The position numbers and the translations under genes were made by a program. The notes under the pieces are model-generated. The model saw only the letters and a program-made list of their open reading frames with translations, searched no databases and was not told the DNA's origin. From Halomicronema sp039027715 (GTDB lineage: Bacteria > Cyanobacteriota > Cyanobacteriia > Phormidesmidales > Phormidesmidaceae): a stretch of 64,000 nucleotides of DNA. Below are positions 37,012 to 45,641 of this stretch, in pieces. Where the stretch lies: positions 1 through 64,000 of the forward strand of contig JBCCJU010000004.1 of assembly GCA_039027715.1 (NCBI GenBank), in the 5' to 3' direction. Each line of letters starts with the position of its first letter. Position 1 is the stretch's first letter.

Positions 37012-37509
37012 ATGCCTCAATATTTTGATGAGGCCTTTTCAGACGACGTTGACGAGAATTTGGAATCCTCTCCCAGTGGGTTTGAGCCTGAGTTAGGTGG
37101 TGATCTGGGTGGCTCTTCTGAAGAACGCACTGGACTGGAGCCAGAGTTAGGAGGGACTGCGCGTCAGAAGGGCGTCTATGTCGACGAGTTGACCTGTGTG
37201 GGCTGCTGGAACTGTGCCTTAGTTGCCCGCAACACTTTTTATATGGAACCTGATCACGGTCGTGCTCGGGTCATTCGGCAGGATGGTGATCCTGAAGAGG
37301 TGATTCAAGAAGCGATCGATACCTGTCCGGTTGATTGTATTCACTGGACTGACTACACAGAAATTAAAAATTTAGAGAGAGAGAGACAGGAACAAGTTGT
37401 TCCAGTTGTCGGTTTTCCGGTAGAAAAGGCGATAATCAATGCGGAACGGCGTCGACAGCAGCGCCGTCGCGCCCGTGAAAAATCTAGGAGGCGCTCCAAC
37501 AAATATTGA
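37012..37509 (+). CDS. 4Fe-4S ferredoxin-type protein
   Basis: 165 residues. An acidic N-terminus with a repeated EPELGG element (about 23-48) leads into one FeS site: CVGCWNC (C-x2-C-x2-C) and the fourth Cys in DTCPVDCIHW. The C-terminus is very basic (RRRQQRRRAREKSRRR). The sequence VARNTFYMEPDHGRARV is characteristic of the cyanobacterial ferredoxin linked to Ycf35. Probably an electron carrier or scaffold; partner unknown. Last gene of the cluster. Confidence 0.9.
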   Translation: MPQYFDEAFSDDVDENLESSPSGFEPELGGDLGGSSEERTGLEPELGGTARQKGVYVDELTCVGCWNCALVARNTFYMEPDHGRARVIRQDGDPEEVIQEAIDTCPVDCIHWTDYTEIKNLERERQEQVVPVVGFPVEKAIINAERRRQQRRRAREKSRRRSNKY

Positions 37510-37868
37510 TGGCTGAACATTTCTGATTCCTGAGTTAAATCAGCAGTCAAGCGTTGGTATCCGCGAAGGCACTGTAATAAAAGCCAGGGCATGGGCGGTT
37601 TGCTTCTTTGCACCTTTCTTAATTGCTTGACACTGACAGTAAACAGTTTGATGGCTGCAGTATTTCTTTAAGTTTGCACAGTGATCTGCTTAAGAGGCGT
37701 CCTAATTTGAAACAGGTGTTTTTGAGATAGGCATTATCGTGTCTACTTGAGGGGCGTAAATAAAGGCTGGAATTCTGCATTGCCATAGCATTAGAGATCT
37801 GACTGATGGCTGCTGTTTGCGCTTTAGGTGGGTTATTTAAGTGCAGATCCCTCAAGTTGAGCGGTTGC
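37510..37868. other. Intergenic region
   Basis: About 360 bases between convergent genes. A minus-strand frame of 78 codons (37619-37855) shows no family resemblance and no ribosome site. No strong hairpin with a T tract was found. Confidence 0.35.
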
Positions 37869-38651
37869 CTATCTGGAGGTTGTGGACTCTAAGGGATACA
37901 GGCTGACACCCTGACGAATATAGCCCTCGGCTTCAGGCTCCGTCAATTTGCTGGCGAGCAGCAAAGAACGCTCCGTTTTGAGCTGATGGCAAGCCTGGCG
38001 CAACCCAGTCAAGATTTCACCAAAGCGACCGCTGCTGTGGCTGATCATCAGAGGGACTTGCTGCCAGATTCCATGAAAACAGCGAGGCGCATCTTGGGGA
38101 TAGTGGTCGGTATATTGCAGCGTGTAGGTGCCATCGCTGTAGCACCGTGTACGAAACCAACGCTGGAACGGCAGCCCAAGATGCCCCTGCGGCTCTAATG
38201 TATCCCACCAGGAGCGATGCCAAGCCTCCCACGGCAGTTGCAAAATTCGCTGAATTTGCTCTTCATCGAAGCCTCCATGTTGTAGCAGCGCGATCGCTTC
38301 AGATAAATTGACGCGCCACGCCAAAGTTTTTAAGTCAGATTGACAGCGAGTCAGCGCTTGCAGATCCCGCATCGCAAAATCGCTACCGGAGGGGGCGCCA
38401 GCAGCCGGCATACACCAAATCTGCTCATATTCAATCACTGCATCAATGTGCTCTAGCCCGGTTATCCCAGCCGGTGGCCCAATCGCAATCCGAACTTGCC
38501 CAATTTGGTGAGGGCGAGCGATCGCTGATGAGCAGTCAGCTAATAAAGACTTCAGCATATCTTCGTTCGCCAGTGCGAGATTCAACTGCACCTGATTGCG
38601 ATCGAACCTTGAAATACTTGCGTCGAGATGCATAAGGTCAGAAGAAATCAT
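37869..38651 (-). CDS. Conserved hypothetical protein
   Basis: 260 residues, soluble, with no signal peptide or membrane segment. Recognisable blocks are IGPPAGITGLEHIDAVIEYEQIW, FDEEQIQRILQLPWEAWHRSWWDTLEP and WFRTRCYSDGTYTLQYTDHYPQDAP. Base use fits the chromosome (HIP1 sites), so it is a resident gene rather than a recent arrival. No family recognised and no functional neighbours. Confidence 0.65.
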   Translation of the reverse strand: MISSDLMHLDASISRFDRNQVQLNLALANEDMLKSLLADCSSAIARPHQIGQVRIAIGPPAGITGLEHIDAVIEYEQIWCMPAAGAPSGSDFAMRDLQALTRCQSDLKTLAWRVNLSEAIALLQHGGFDEEQIQRILQLPWEAWHRSWWDTLEPQGHLGLPFQRWFRTRCYSDGTYTLQYTDHYPQDAPRCFHGIWQQVPLMISHSSGRFGEILTGLRQACHQLKTERSLLLASKLTEPEAEGYIRQGVSLYPLESTTSR

Positions 38652-39085
38652 CTTGCTACCTGATGTAACGACTGCTTAAAGCAAAGCCGCCGAGTCAACG
38701 AATCTCATCATCATCTGGCGGCTATGGAGCTAAATTAACCGTGCCATGACTCTACAAAGAGCGCCATCTTACGTCTCCTACCAGTTAACGCCAAGCATGG
38801 AGAAATGTCGTGGCTGGCTCAACAAACTTTGCGCTTGTTCTAAAAACGCAACAACTCTATGGCAAGCATTGAGCAGATGAGGGTATTAGTGATATGCGGC
38901 AAATGTCCGTTTGCCTATACGGCACAATCGCTAAGGATCTCTGTTCCCGGTTCTGCGCTAGCCATTTTGACCTTTCCCCTGCCTGCTGGCGCCATCTCTG
39001 CCCGACAGGAGATGACGGCAATGGGAGCAAAGCTTAACTTGCGAGAGATAAGCGAGCGAGGCTCGTTCAAGTAAAGGTAAGCTCC
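38652..39085. other. Intergenic region
   Basis: About 430 bases between a minus-strand gene and a plus-strand gene, so both promoters should be here. A 71-codon frame at 38859-39074 (MASIEQMRVLVICGKCPF) is not persuasive. No repeat or RNA seen. Confidence 0.35.
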
Positions 39086-39889
39086 ATGAAAGGATTGCAG
39101 GGAAAAACCGCTGTTATAACTGGCGCTAGTTCAGGCATTGGCCAGGCGATCGCAATTCGCCTCGGGGCAGAAGGCTGTAACGTCGTTATTAATTATCGTA
39201 GTGACGAGGAAGGCGCGGCAAAAACTGCCGAGACGGCCCAGCAACAGGCTCAATCAGCTGGATATGAGATCAAAACGCTAATAGTGCAGGCCGATGTTTC
39301 TCAGGAAGATGACATTTTGAAACTCTTTCAAAAGTCAAACGACGCCTTTGGTACCGTTCATTTTTTTATTAATAATGCGGGTATTCAGATTGAAGCAGCC
39401 TCTCACGAGGTGGAAACGGATGCCTTTGATAAGGTCATCAACGTCAATTTACGCGGCGCTTATCTATGTTCGCGAGAGGCCATTCAGCAGTTTCTTGAGC
39501 AGCAGCAGCCTGGAGTTATCATCAATGTCTCCAGCGTGCATGAAATAATCCCTCGACCCCAGTATGTCAGCTATTCCATGAGCAAGGGAGGCATGGGGAA
39601 CCTGACAAAAACCCTGGCGTTGGACTATGCGCGGCAGGGCATTCGGGTCAATGCGATCGCCCCTGGCGCTACCGCAACACCGATTAACTCTGACTGGGTA
39701 GATAACCCTGAAAAAGAAGCCGAAGTGAATAGCCATATTCCTTTAGGGCGTCCCGGCACGCCGGAAGAGATGGCCGCTGCCACAGCTTTTCTAGTTTCTG
39801 ACGAGGCTACTTACATTACTGGACAAACACTTTATATTGACGGCGGTTTAACGCTCTACGCTGACTTCCGCGAGCCTTGGTCGGCTTAG
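39086..39889 (+). CDS. SDR family oxidoreductase (glucose 1-dehydrogenase-like)
   Basis: 267 residues. Classical short-chain dehydrogenase with cofactor motif TGASSGIG (about 12-19), NNAG, a catalytic Ser in INVSSVHE, the YSMSK (YxxxK) pair, and a C-terminal GQTLYIDGGLTL. The blocks HEIIPRPQYVSY and TATPINSDWVDNPEK resemble Bacillus glucose 1-dehydrogenases. AAGG lies eight bases before the ATG. Substrate is inferred only. Confidence 0.9.
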   Translation: MKGLQGKTAVITGASSGIGQAIAIRLGAEGCNVVINYRSDEEGAAKTAETAQQQAQSAGYEIKTLIVQADVSQEDDILKLFQKSNDAFGTVHFFINNAGIQIEAASHEVETDAFDKVINVNLRGAYLCSREAIQQFLEQQQPGVIINVSSVHEIIPRPQYVSYSMSKGGMGNLTKTLALDYARQGIRVNAIAPGATATPINSDWVDNPEKEAEVNSHIPLGRPGTPEEMAAATAFLVSDEATYITGQTLYIDGGLTLYADFREPWSA

Positions 39890-40101
39890 GCCTTAACAGC
39901 AGGAGAGGCCGCCAGTGGGCTCATCAGTGAGGCAATCGTTTTAGATTCTCCGCTTTGTTGTTGAAGCTCCCTAATCTTATGCCGGGGCAGTAAAGGAAGG
40001 GATTTCCCAGCATTCGATGGCGGAAACTGCCAAAAGTCTGCAAGCTGAAACTATGTTTCGCGAGCAGTGTCCAGACTGGATTGGAAAAGCCGCCGGGATT
40101 G

Positions 40102-40776
40102 TCAGAGTGGAGCTACTTCAACCGTCATTGGCGAGTCTCCACGGGGCGCGGGAGTAAACGTAATCTGCTGCCCCACGATCGCGATGTCGCCAGAGTAGCC
40201 CATCTCAAGAAATAATTCGCCGCGTCGCGTCAGGGTCAGCCGCGAGCGGGGCGCGCCATCCCGCCACATTTCGCTGTCGAGACCACAGCTCACCAGCATC
40301 ACCGACGGAAAGGTAGCACTGCCGCCAGTATTGATGAACGTTCGCAAGACATAGGTGCCGTCACTGAGTTGGCCAAGTGGAAGATAGCCGGCAAAGCGGC
40401 GATCGCCTTGCTGCTCCCACTCAGCAATTACCCGTCCAGCTTCGTTTACTGAGACGTCAGCATAAAACTGGTTAGTGTCAGCAGTTGATCCTTCGACATC
40501 CACAGCGATCGCGCCCGGCAACTGATCCGAAAGCCATGGCTCCAGCGCCATCACCGCTCTGGGATTTATCGGTTCTCCTCGAAACGTGAACGATGTTTGC
40601 AACTCTGTCAAAGCAGCCGCGTAATCGATGCTGACAGTCTCGGCTGGCGGCAGATCGACTTCTTCAGCTGTCGAATGCAGCGACAAATTTCCCAGCCCGT
40701 ATAGCAGGACTAAACTCACGAGCAGCAGCCCCAGCGATCGCAATTGCCGCGACCATTCAATCTTTTTCTTGGCCAT
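40102..40776 (-). CDS. Hypothetical membrane-anchored protein
   Basis: 224 residues. A single N-terminal hydrophobic helix (LGLLLVSLVLLYGLGNL) after a basic stretch predicts an anchor with the rest outside the membrane. The remainder is beta-rich (YVLRTFINTGGSATFPSVML, GYSGDIAIVGQQITFTP), with one Cys. No family recognised. It is divergent from the EF-G-like gene. Confidence 0.6.
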   Translation of the reverse strand: MAKKKIEWSRQLRSLGLLLVSLVLLYGLGNLSLHSTAEEVDLPPAETVSIDYAAALTELQTSFTFRGEPINPRAVMALEPWLSDQLPGAIAVDVEGSTADTNQFYADVSVNEAGRVIAEWEQQGDRRFAGYLPLGQLSDGTYVLRTFINTGGSATFPSVMLVSCGLDSEMWRDGAPRSRLTLTRRGELFLEMGYSGDIAIVGQQITFTPAPRGDSPMTVEVAPL

Positions 40777-40998
40777 AAAAACACTTTTTCTTAAGATTTA
40801 GCCGACTCGATTTTATAGTCCCCAAAACGTTAATCAAATACCTTAAATATGTTCACTTTTCTCAATAAAGACATAAGCTTCTTAGCTGAATAAATTTTCT
40901 TGTGCAAGCGAATCGCAAAGTTTGGGGGGAGGTTAATGTGAATATAAGCCAGAGATTAACTGGTAATTAATTCACCTGATTTTCCATTCGCTGCGGGA

Positions 40999-41026
40999 AT
41001 TTAGGTGGAAACTGTCACACCTAAAT
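40999..41026 (+). promoter_or_regulatory. Perfect 9-bp inverted repeat before the EF-G-like gene
   Basis: ATTTAGGTG (40999-41007) and CACCTAAAT (41018-41026) pair perfectly around a 10-base loop. The repeat ends just upstream of the AAGGGG ribosome site (about 41029-41034) that serves ATG 41040. It could be an operator or an mRNA hairpin controlling translation; no matching known site was recognised. Confidence 0.5.
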
Positions 41027-41039
41027 GGAAGGGGTAATT

Positions 41040-43070
41040 ATGACCCGGAAAGTCTTATCGGGGCTGCGCAATATTGCGATTGTTGGCCCCTACTCTAGTG
41101 GTAAAACTACTCTATTAGAAAGCCTGCTATACGTTAGTAAAACGATCGCTCGTAAAGGCAAAATTGAAGACGGCAATACCTTAGGCGATGCCGCCCCAGA
41201 AGCCCGCGATCGCACGATGACTGTTGAATTAAACGCCGCCAGCGCAGAGTATGGCGGCGTTTGTTTTAATTTTTTAGATTGTCCAGGATCGGTGGAACTA
41301 CAGCAAGAAACGGATAATGCTCTGTTGGGAGTAGATGCCGCTATTATCGTTTGCGAAGCTGATCCCCATCGCGTATTGACGTTGGCTCCTTTGTTGCAAT
41401 TTCTTGACAGTTGGGAAATTCCTCATCTGATCTGGATTAACAAAATGGATCGAGCCACGGCTCCTTTTCCGGAAATACTGGCAGCGCTAAAAACCGTTTC
41501 GAGTCGGCCTATTCTGCCCCAACAATATCCCATCCGTGAAGAACAGAAACTAGTTGGCTTTATTGATCTGATTACGGAACAGGCCTACCACTATCACGAG
41601 GATGCTCCCGCCGATCCGGTGCCGCTGCCGGCTGCCCTTAAATCAGCAGAACAGGTCACCCGTGAAGAAATGCTCGAGGCACTGGCGGACTTTGACGATC
41701 ATCTGCTTGAGGAGCTTTTGGAAGACGTCGAGCCGCCTCAGGCAGAAATCCTACAGGACTTCAAGCAAGATTTGGGGGCCGACCTGATTGTGCCGGTCTT
41801 GTTTGGCATGGCCGCCAAAGACTACGGCACTCGTCCGCTGTGGGAGGCCCTGGTGAAAGAAGCGCCCGATGCGGCGATTACTGCGACTAATCGCGGCCTG
41901 GAAGGTGACGCGGACGAAACGTTGGCGCAGGTGCTCAAAACCTTTTATACCCCCCAGGGAGGCAAGCTGTCGCTGGTGAGAGTGTGGCAGGGCAGCCTAG
42001 CCAACGGCGATAGCCTAAATGGCGATCGCATGGGCGGCCTGTATCAGCTGATGGGGACACAGCAGCAGAGCGTAACTCAGGCTCAAGCTGGTGACATTGT
42101 GGCCATCTCCCGTCTAGAGTCTGCTACCACTGGCACCACCCTGTCGTCCCTGACGGCTCCTAGCGTGGAGTTGCCAAAGGCTGCCGTGCTAACGCCGGTT
42201 TACGCATTGGCGATCGCACCCGAAAAGCGCAGTGACGAAGTGAAGCTTACTGACGCCCTCAATAAACTCAGGGAAGAGGATCCGTCATTGCGGTGGGAGC
42301 AGCATGGCGACACCCATGAGGTCATTTTGTGGGGCCAAGGCGAAGTACATCTCAAGATTTCGCTAGATCGCCTACGTCGCAAGTACAATTTGCCTATGTC
42401 TACGCACCTGCCCCGCATTTCCTACAAAGAAACCATTCGCCGCACAGGAAAAGAAATTCGTGGTCGCTATAAGCATCAAACTGGCGGGCACGGTCAGTTT
42501 GGCGATGTCTATCTCGACATCCAACCTCTGGAACGTGGCCAAGGCTTTAATTTTGCTCAAAAAATTGTGGGTGGCGTAGTGCCCCGGCAATATATTCCCA
42601 GCGTGGAGACTGGCGTGCGGGAATACCTCAGTCAGGGTCCTCTGGGCTTTCCCGTGGTGGATGTCGCCGTCACCCTGACACACGGGTCTTACCACGCCGT
42701 AGACAGCTCTGATCAGGCCTTCAAACAGGCGGCCCGCATTGCAATGCAGGAGGGGCTCCCTAAATGTGAACCGGTTTTGCTGGAGCCCGTGGATGCGGTG
42801 CAAATTTTAGTGCCCAACAGCTTCACTGCTAACGTGCTGAAGCTGATTAGCGGTCGTCGTGGCCAAATCCTGGGCTATGAAGCCAAAACTGGCTGGCAGG
42901 GCTGGGATATGGTTGCCGCTTACCTTCCCGAATCAGAAATGCAGAGTCTGATTCTCGAGTTGCGATCGCTCTCGATGGGCGTTGGCACTTTTAGCTGGCA
43001 GTACGATCATCTCGACCCCGTGCCAAATGAATTACGCGATCGTATTTTGGTTCAGACCAAAGATCGCTAA
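41040..43070 (+). CDS. Elongation factor G-like GTPase (atypical EF-G paralogue)
   Basis: 676 residues with the EF-G domain order: G domain (G1 GPYSSGKT about 16-23, G4 NKMD 134-137), domain II, domain III, a domain IV-like region with HQTGGHGQFGDVYLDIQPLE, and a C-terminal domain V (ILGYEAKTGWQGWDMVAAYLP). The G3 motif is DCPGS (80-84) where EF-G has DTPGH; the missing His is the catalytic residue for GTP hydrolysis. This fits the divergent EF-G-like class found alongside canonical EF-G in cyanobacteria, of unknown function. ATG 41040 with an AAGGGG site is chosen over ATG 41025, which lies in the inverted repeat. Confidence 0.85.
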   Translation: MTRKVLSGLRNIAIVGPYSSGKTTLLESLLYVSKTIARKGKIEDGNTLGDAAPEARDRTMTVELNAASAEYGGVCFNFLDCPGSVELQQETDNALLGVDAAIIVCEADPHRVLTLAPLLQFLDSWEIPHLIWINKMDRATAPFPEILAALKTVSSRPILPQQYPIREEQKLVGFIDLITEQAYHYHEDAPADPVPLPAALKSAEQVTREEMLEALADFDDHLLEELLEDVEPPQAEILQDFKQDLGADLIVPVLFGMAAKDYGTRPLWEALVKEAPDAAITATNRGLEGDADETLAQVLKTFYTPQGGKLSLVRVWQGSLANGDSLNGDRMGGLYQLMGTQQQSVTQAQAGDIVAISRLESATTGTTLSSLTAPSVELPKAAVLTPVYALAIAPEKRSDEVKLTDALNKLREEDPSLRWEQHGDTHEVILWGQGEVHLKISLDRLRRKYNLPMSTHLPRISYKETIRRTGKEIRGRYKHQTGGHGQFGDVYLDIQPLERGQGFNFAQKIVGGVVPRQYIPSVETGVREYLSQGPLGFPVVDVAVTLTHGSYHAVDSSDQAFKQAARIAMQEGLPKCEPVLLEPVDAVQILVPNSFTANVLKLISGRRGQILGYEAKTGWQGWDMVAAYLPESEMQSLILELRSLSMGVGTFSWQYDHLDPVPNELRDRILVQTKDR

Positions 43071-43113
43071 AGCCGTCTGAACTCGCTTTTTCGATGCGGC
43101 CAAAGCCACATTG

Positions 43114-43149
43114 CCCCCTTCAGCTCCGGTGAGTCAGAAGGGGGTTTTT
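43114..43149 (+). terminator. Rho-independent terminator of the EF-G-like gene
   Basis: CCCCCTTC (43114-43121) pairs with GAAGGGGG (43137-43144) and is followed by TTTTT. It lies 44 bases beyond the stop codon, with the hairpin and U tract of an intrinsic terminator. Confidence 0.8.
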
Positions 43150-43189
43150 GCATCCACTCAGCCTCGGGCTGATTCGCATGATGGCAGAG

Positions 43190-43729
43190 TTATTCTTGAG
43201 CCGCTGGTGCCATCCGTTTGCGCAAAGACTCGGCTCGTCGCTTGGCCGTTTTGTTATCAGGGTCATAGCTCAAAGCCGCCTCATAGGACTCGATTGATTG
43301 GGCAATTAGCTGCTTGCGCTCATAGCTGTGGCCGAGATTATTTAAGGCAGTGACGTAACCTGGCGCAATTTCAAGCGCTTCCTTGTATTGGCGAATCGCT
43401 AAATCGTACTGATTTTGCGCAAAGTAGGCAAATCCCAAAGCATTATAAATTATGGCCGCCTGTTCTGATTCATCTTCCGACAATAGCTTGAGAGCCTGCT
43501 TAAGCTGAATGACGGCTTGAGAATACAGCTTTTTATCCAGCATTAGACTGCCCAATTCGTAATATTCCTGGGCAGCTCCCTGCTCTTTACTCAATTTGTT
43601 TTGTAACCGGTTCAGGGTACCTTCTACGCGCCGCGTCTTATACACTTGGCGGATCACGAGCACTGCTGCCACACTCAGTAGAGCCAGCAGCGTCACCAGG
43701 TAAGTCAACAGCAGATTGGTATCTTCCAT
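43190..43729 (-). CDS. ycf37: TPR protein, probable Ycf37 (photosystem I assembly)
   Basis: 179 residues: one N-terminal membrane helix (LTYLVTLLALLSVAAVLVI), a charged linker, then three TPR units (about 55-165; YYELGSLMLDKKLYSQAVIQLKQAL, IIYNALGFAYFAQNQYDLAI, VTALNNLGHSYERK). Size, single anchor and repeat number match Ycf37, which stabilises or assembles PSI on the thylakoid. A generic membrane TPR protein is the alternative. It is convergent with the EF-G-like gene across the terminator. Confidence 0.7.
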   Translation of the reverse strand: MEDTNLLLTYLVTLLALLSVAAVLVIRQVYKTRRVEGTLNRLQNKLSKEQGAAQEYYELGSLMLDKKLYSQAVIQLKQALKLLSEDESEQAAIIYNALGFAYFAQNQYDLAIRQYKEALEIAPGYVTALNNLGHSYERKQLIAQSIESYEAALSYDPDNKTAKRRAESLRKRMAPAAQE

Positions 43730-43943
43730 ATCACCGCTTCACAACATCAAATTCAAAGCTTGTCTCTTATACAAATATCTTGACACGCTAAGGGATTAGC
43801 TGGAATATTTGCGGCCTGAGGTAGGGTGATTGAGTAAGAGGAGAGATGGGCGAGGGTAAAAATGCTCAGTCAAACGGCCGTTCATGCACACCGGGACCTA
43901 TTCTCTGCTACTGGTCACCTAATCCGCACCCTGCACTCCGCAG

Positions 43944-44714
43944 CTAAGGCAATCCCCAGGCGCTGGAGCGTTCTTCCAACCAGCCGTCAGCGTGCCATTC
44001 TGCGATCGCCTCATTAACAAATTGCCGCAGTTCAATGTGCTGGTTTCCTTTGGGCATTACGATCGCTAGTGGCTCGGCAGTGAGCACGCTGGGCAACAAC
44101 CGATAATCTGGATACTCCTGCAGCCAACCGCTAAGTATGGTTAAATCTGCCGCGATCGCGGCTGCTTGTCCAGCCTCTAAAGCTTCGTAGGCCGCCATGT
44201 AAGAGGGAACGCCAATCAACTCGGCAGTGGGCAGCGCGTAATCAACGTGGGCAATCGCTTCTGAACCTTCGATTAGAGCAATCGCCTGCTGCTGTAGGTC
44301 GTCCAACTGTCGAATTTGTGGATTGCGGGTTAAAAAGGCCGTACCGTCTAGGTAGTAAGGGCTGCTGAAGTCTACCAAGCGCTGCCGCATCGGGGTAATC
44401 CCCACGCCCGCGATCGCCAGATCCACTTCATCGTTCAGCACCAGCGCCAGGCGATCTCGATTAGTCACCGGCACCAGTTCAATGGCCGTGGGATCGTCAA
44501 AAAGTTCCACCGCTAGGCGCACGGCAATATCAATTTCTAGACCTGTTAGTTCGCCAGTCTCATCTATAAAACCGAGAGGCCGCCAGTTGTCTTTGACCGC
44601 AACAATAAGATAGCCGCGTTCTTGAATTGTTTCTAACTCTGCCGCAAAAGCAACTGGGGACGCAACGACCTGCATCCCCAGCAATGTGCCAAAAATAGTC
44701 AACGGTAAGCGCAT
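43944..44714 (-). CDS. Periplasmic amino-acid-type solute-binding protein
   Basis: About 256 residues. A signal peptide (LPLTIFGTLLGMQVVASPVAFAA) is followed by a type II binding fold of family 3: LIVAVKDNWRPLGFIDETGELTGLEIDIAVRLA and VDLAIAGVGITPMRQRLVDFSSPYY. Residues for amino-acid binding are in the usual places, but no permease or ATPase is adjacent. A TTG opens the frame at 44741; ATG 44714 gives a normal signal peptide. It begins about 30 bases after rplT in the same direction, so partial cotranscription is likely. Confidence 0.88.
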   Translation of the reverse strand: MRLPLTIFGTLLGMQVVASPVAFAAELETIQERGYLIVAVKDNWRPLGFIDETGELTGLEIDIAVRLAVELFDDPTAIELVPVTNRDRLALVLNDEVDLAIAGVGITPMRQRLVDFSSPYYLDGTAFLTRNPQIRQLDDLQQQAIALIEGSEAIAHVDYALPTAELIGVPSYMAAYEALEAGQAAAIAADLTILSGWLQEYPDYRLLPSVLTAEPLAIVMPKGNQHIELRQFVNEAIAEWHADGWLEERSSAWGLP

Positions 44715-44744
44715 GCCGTTAATAGACAGGATTACCTTCAAAGT

Positions 44745-45095
44745 TTAGGCTTTAGTGGCAATTTCGACGACTTTGCTAAAGCCATCGGGATCGAGAACTG
44801 CCATTTGAGCCAGCATTTTTCGGTTAATTTCAATGTCAGCCTTTTTGAGCTGGCCAATTAAGCGGCTGTAGCTAATGCCATGCAAACGAGCAGCCGCATT
44901 AATCCGCGTGATCCACAGCCGACGAAAATCGCGTTTCCGCCGTCGGCGATCGCGATAGGCATATCGCAACGCCTTCATCACCTGCTGATTAGCCGTGCGA
45001 AAGAGCTTGGAATGCGATCCTCGAAAGCCTTTCGCCAGCTTTAATACCTTTTTGCGGCGTTTGCGGGCGACATTACCGCGCTTAACCCGTGCCAT
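44745..45095 (-). CDS. rplT: 50S ribosomal protein L20
   Basis: 116 residues, full length. MARVKRGNVARKRRKKVLKLAKG, RDRRRRKRDFRRLWITRINAAAR and SYSRLIGQLKKADIEINRKM are diagnostic of L20, which binds 23S rRNA early in 50S assembly. It lies 104 bases downstream of rpmI in the same orientation, the usual L35-L20 order; infC, often upstream elsewhere, is absent. Confidence 0.98.
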   Translation of the reverse strand: MARVKRGNVARKRRKKVLKLAKGFRGSHSKLFRTANQQVMKALRYAYRDRRRRKRDFRRLWITRINAAARLHGISYSRLIGQLKKADIEINRKMLAQMAVLDPDGFSKVVEIATKA

Positions 45096-45199
45096 TGTGT
45101 CTAATCCTTACTACTTACAACTATTAACTTTGTGGAACTGACTTGTGCAGAGTGAAGCCAACATCTGAAACATGCATGACACACTCTTCTATTGGCCGC

Positions 45200-45397
45200 T
45201 TAAGAATACGGCAGCATCAGCTCAACATTGGGAGCATCGGCATCCACCACAACGGCCTTATGGCTAAGGCGCACCTTGCGCTTAGTTTTTTTCTTATCGA
45301 GCAGGTGATTGCGGAAAGCCTTGCGGCGCATAAACTTGCCGCTGCCCGTACGCTTAAAGCGCTTGGCAGCCGCTCGACGGGTTTTTAGCTTCGGCAT
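45200..45397 (-). CDS. rpmI: 50S ribosomal protein L35
   Basis: 65 residues, full length. MPKLKTRRAAAKRFKRTGSG followed by RRKAFRNHLLDKKKTKRKVRLS is the L35 pattern. First gene of the L35-L20 unit; the upstream 240 bases probably hold the promoter and any L20 autoregulatory leader, but no clear structure was recognised. Confidence 0.97.
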   Translation of the reverse strand: MPKLKTRRAAAKRFKRTGSGKFMRRKAFRNHLLDKKKTKRKVRLSHKAVVVDADAPNVELMLPYS

Positions 45398-45641
45398 GAC
45401 GGCGGTTTTCTATTTTCGACACAGTCTTACATGGTACACCGGCCATCTTAATTGAGGCAAGAGGTGTAATGAGTCATTTGGCTGCAGCTGTCCCTACCGG
45501 CCCCATCAATGGCTTTGCAAGTAAATAAAGTACCTGATTGGTAGCAGAGTGGTTGGGTGGCAGGGTAAGAGAGCGTGATTGAGATGTTGTTAATTTGCAC
45601 ATCCCTAAGTTCAGAGCCGTTGATGAGTCGGCTGAATCCAA

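Noticed and set aside
37619..37855. 78-codon minus-strand frame
   Set aside because: No recognisable pattern and no start signal; treated as intergenic.
38859..39074. 71-codon frame before the SDR gene
   Set aside because: No family resemblance or ribosome site; sequence looks like chance.
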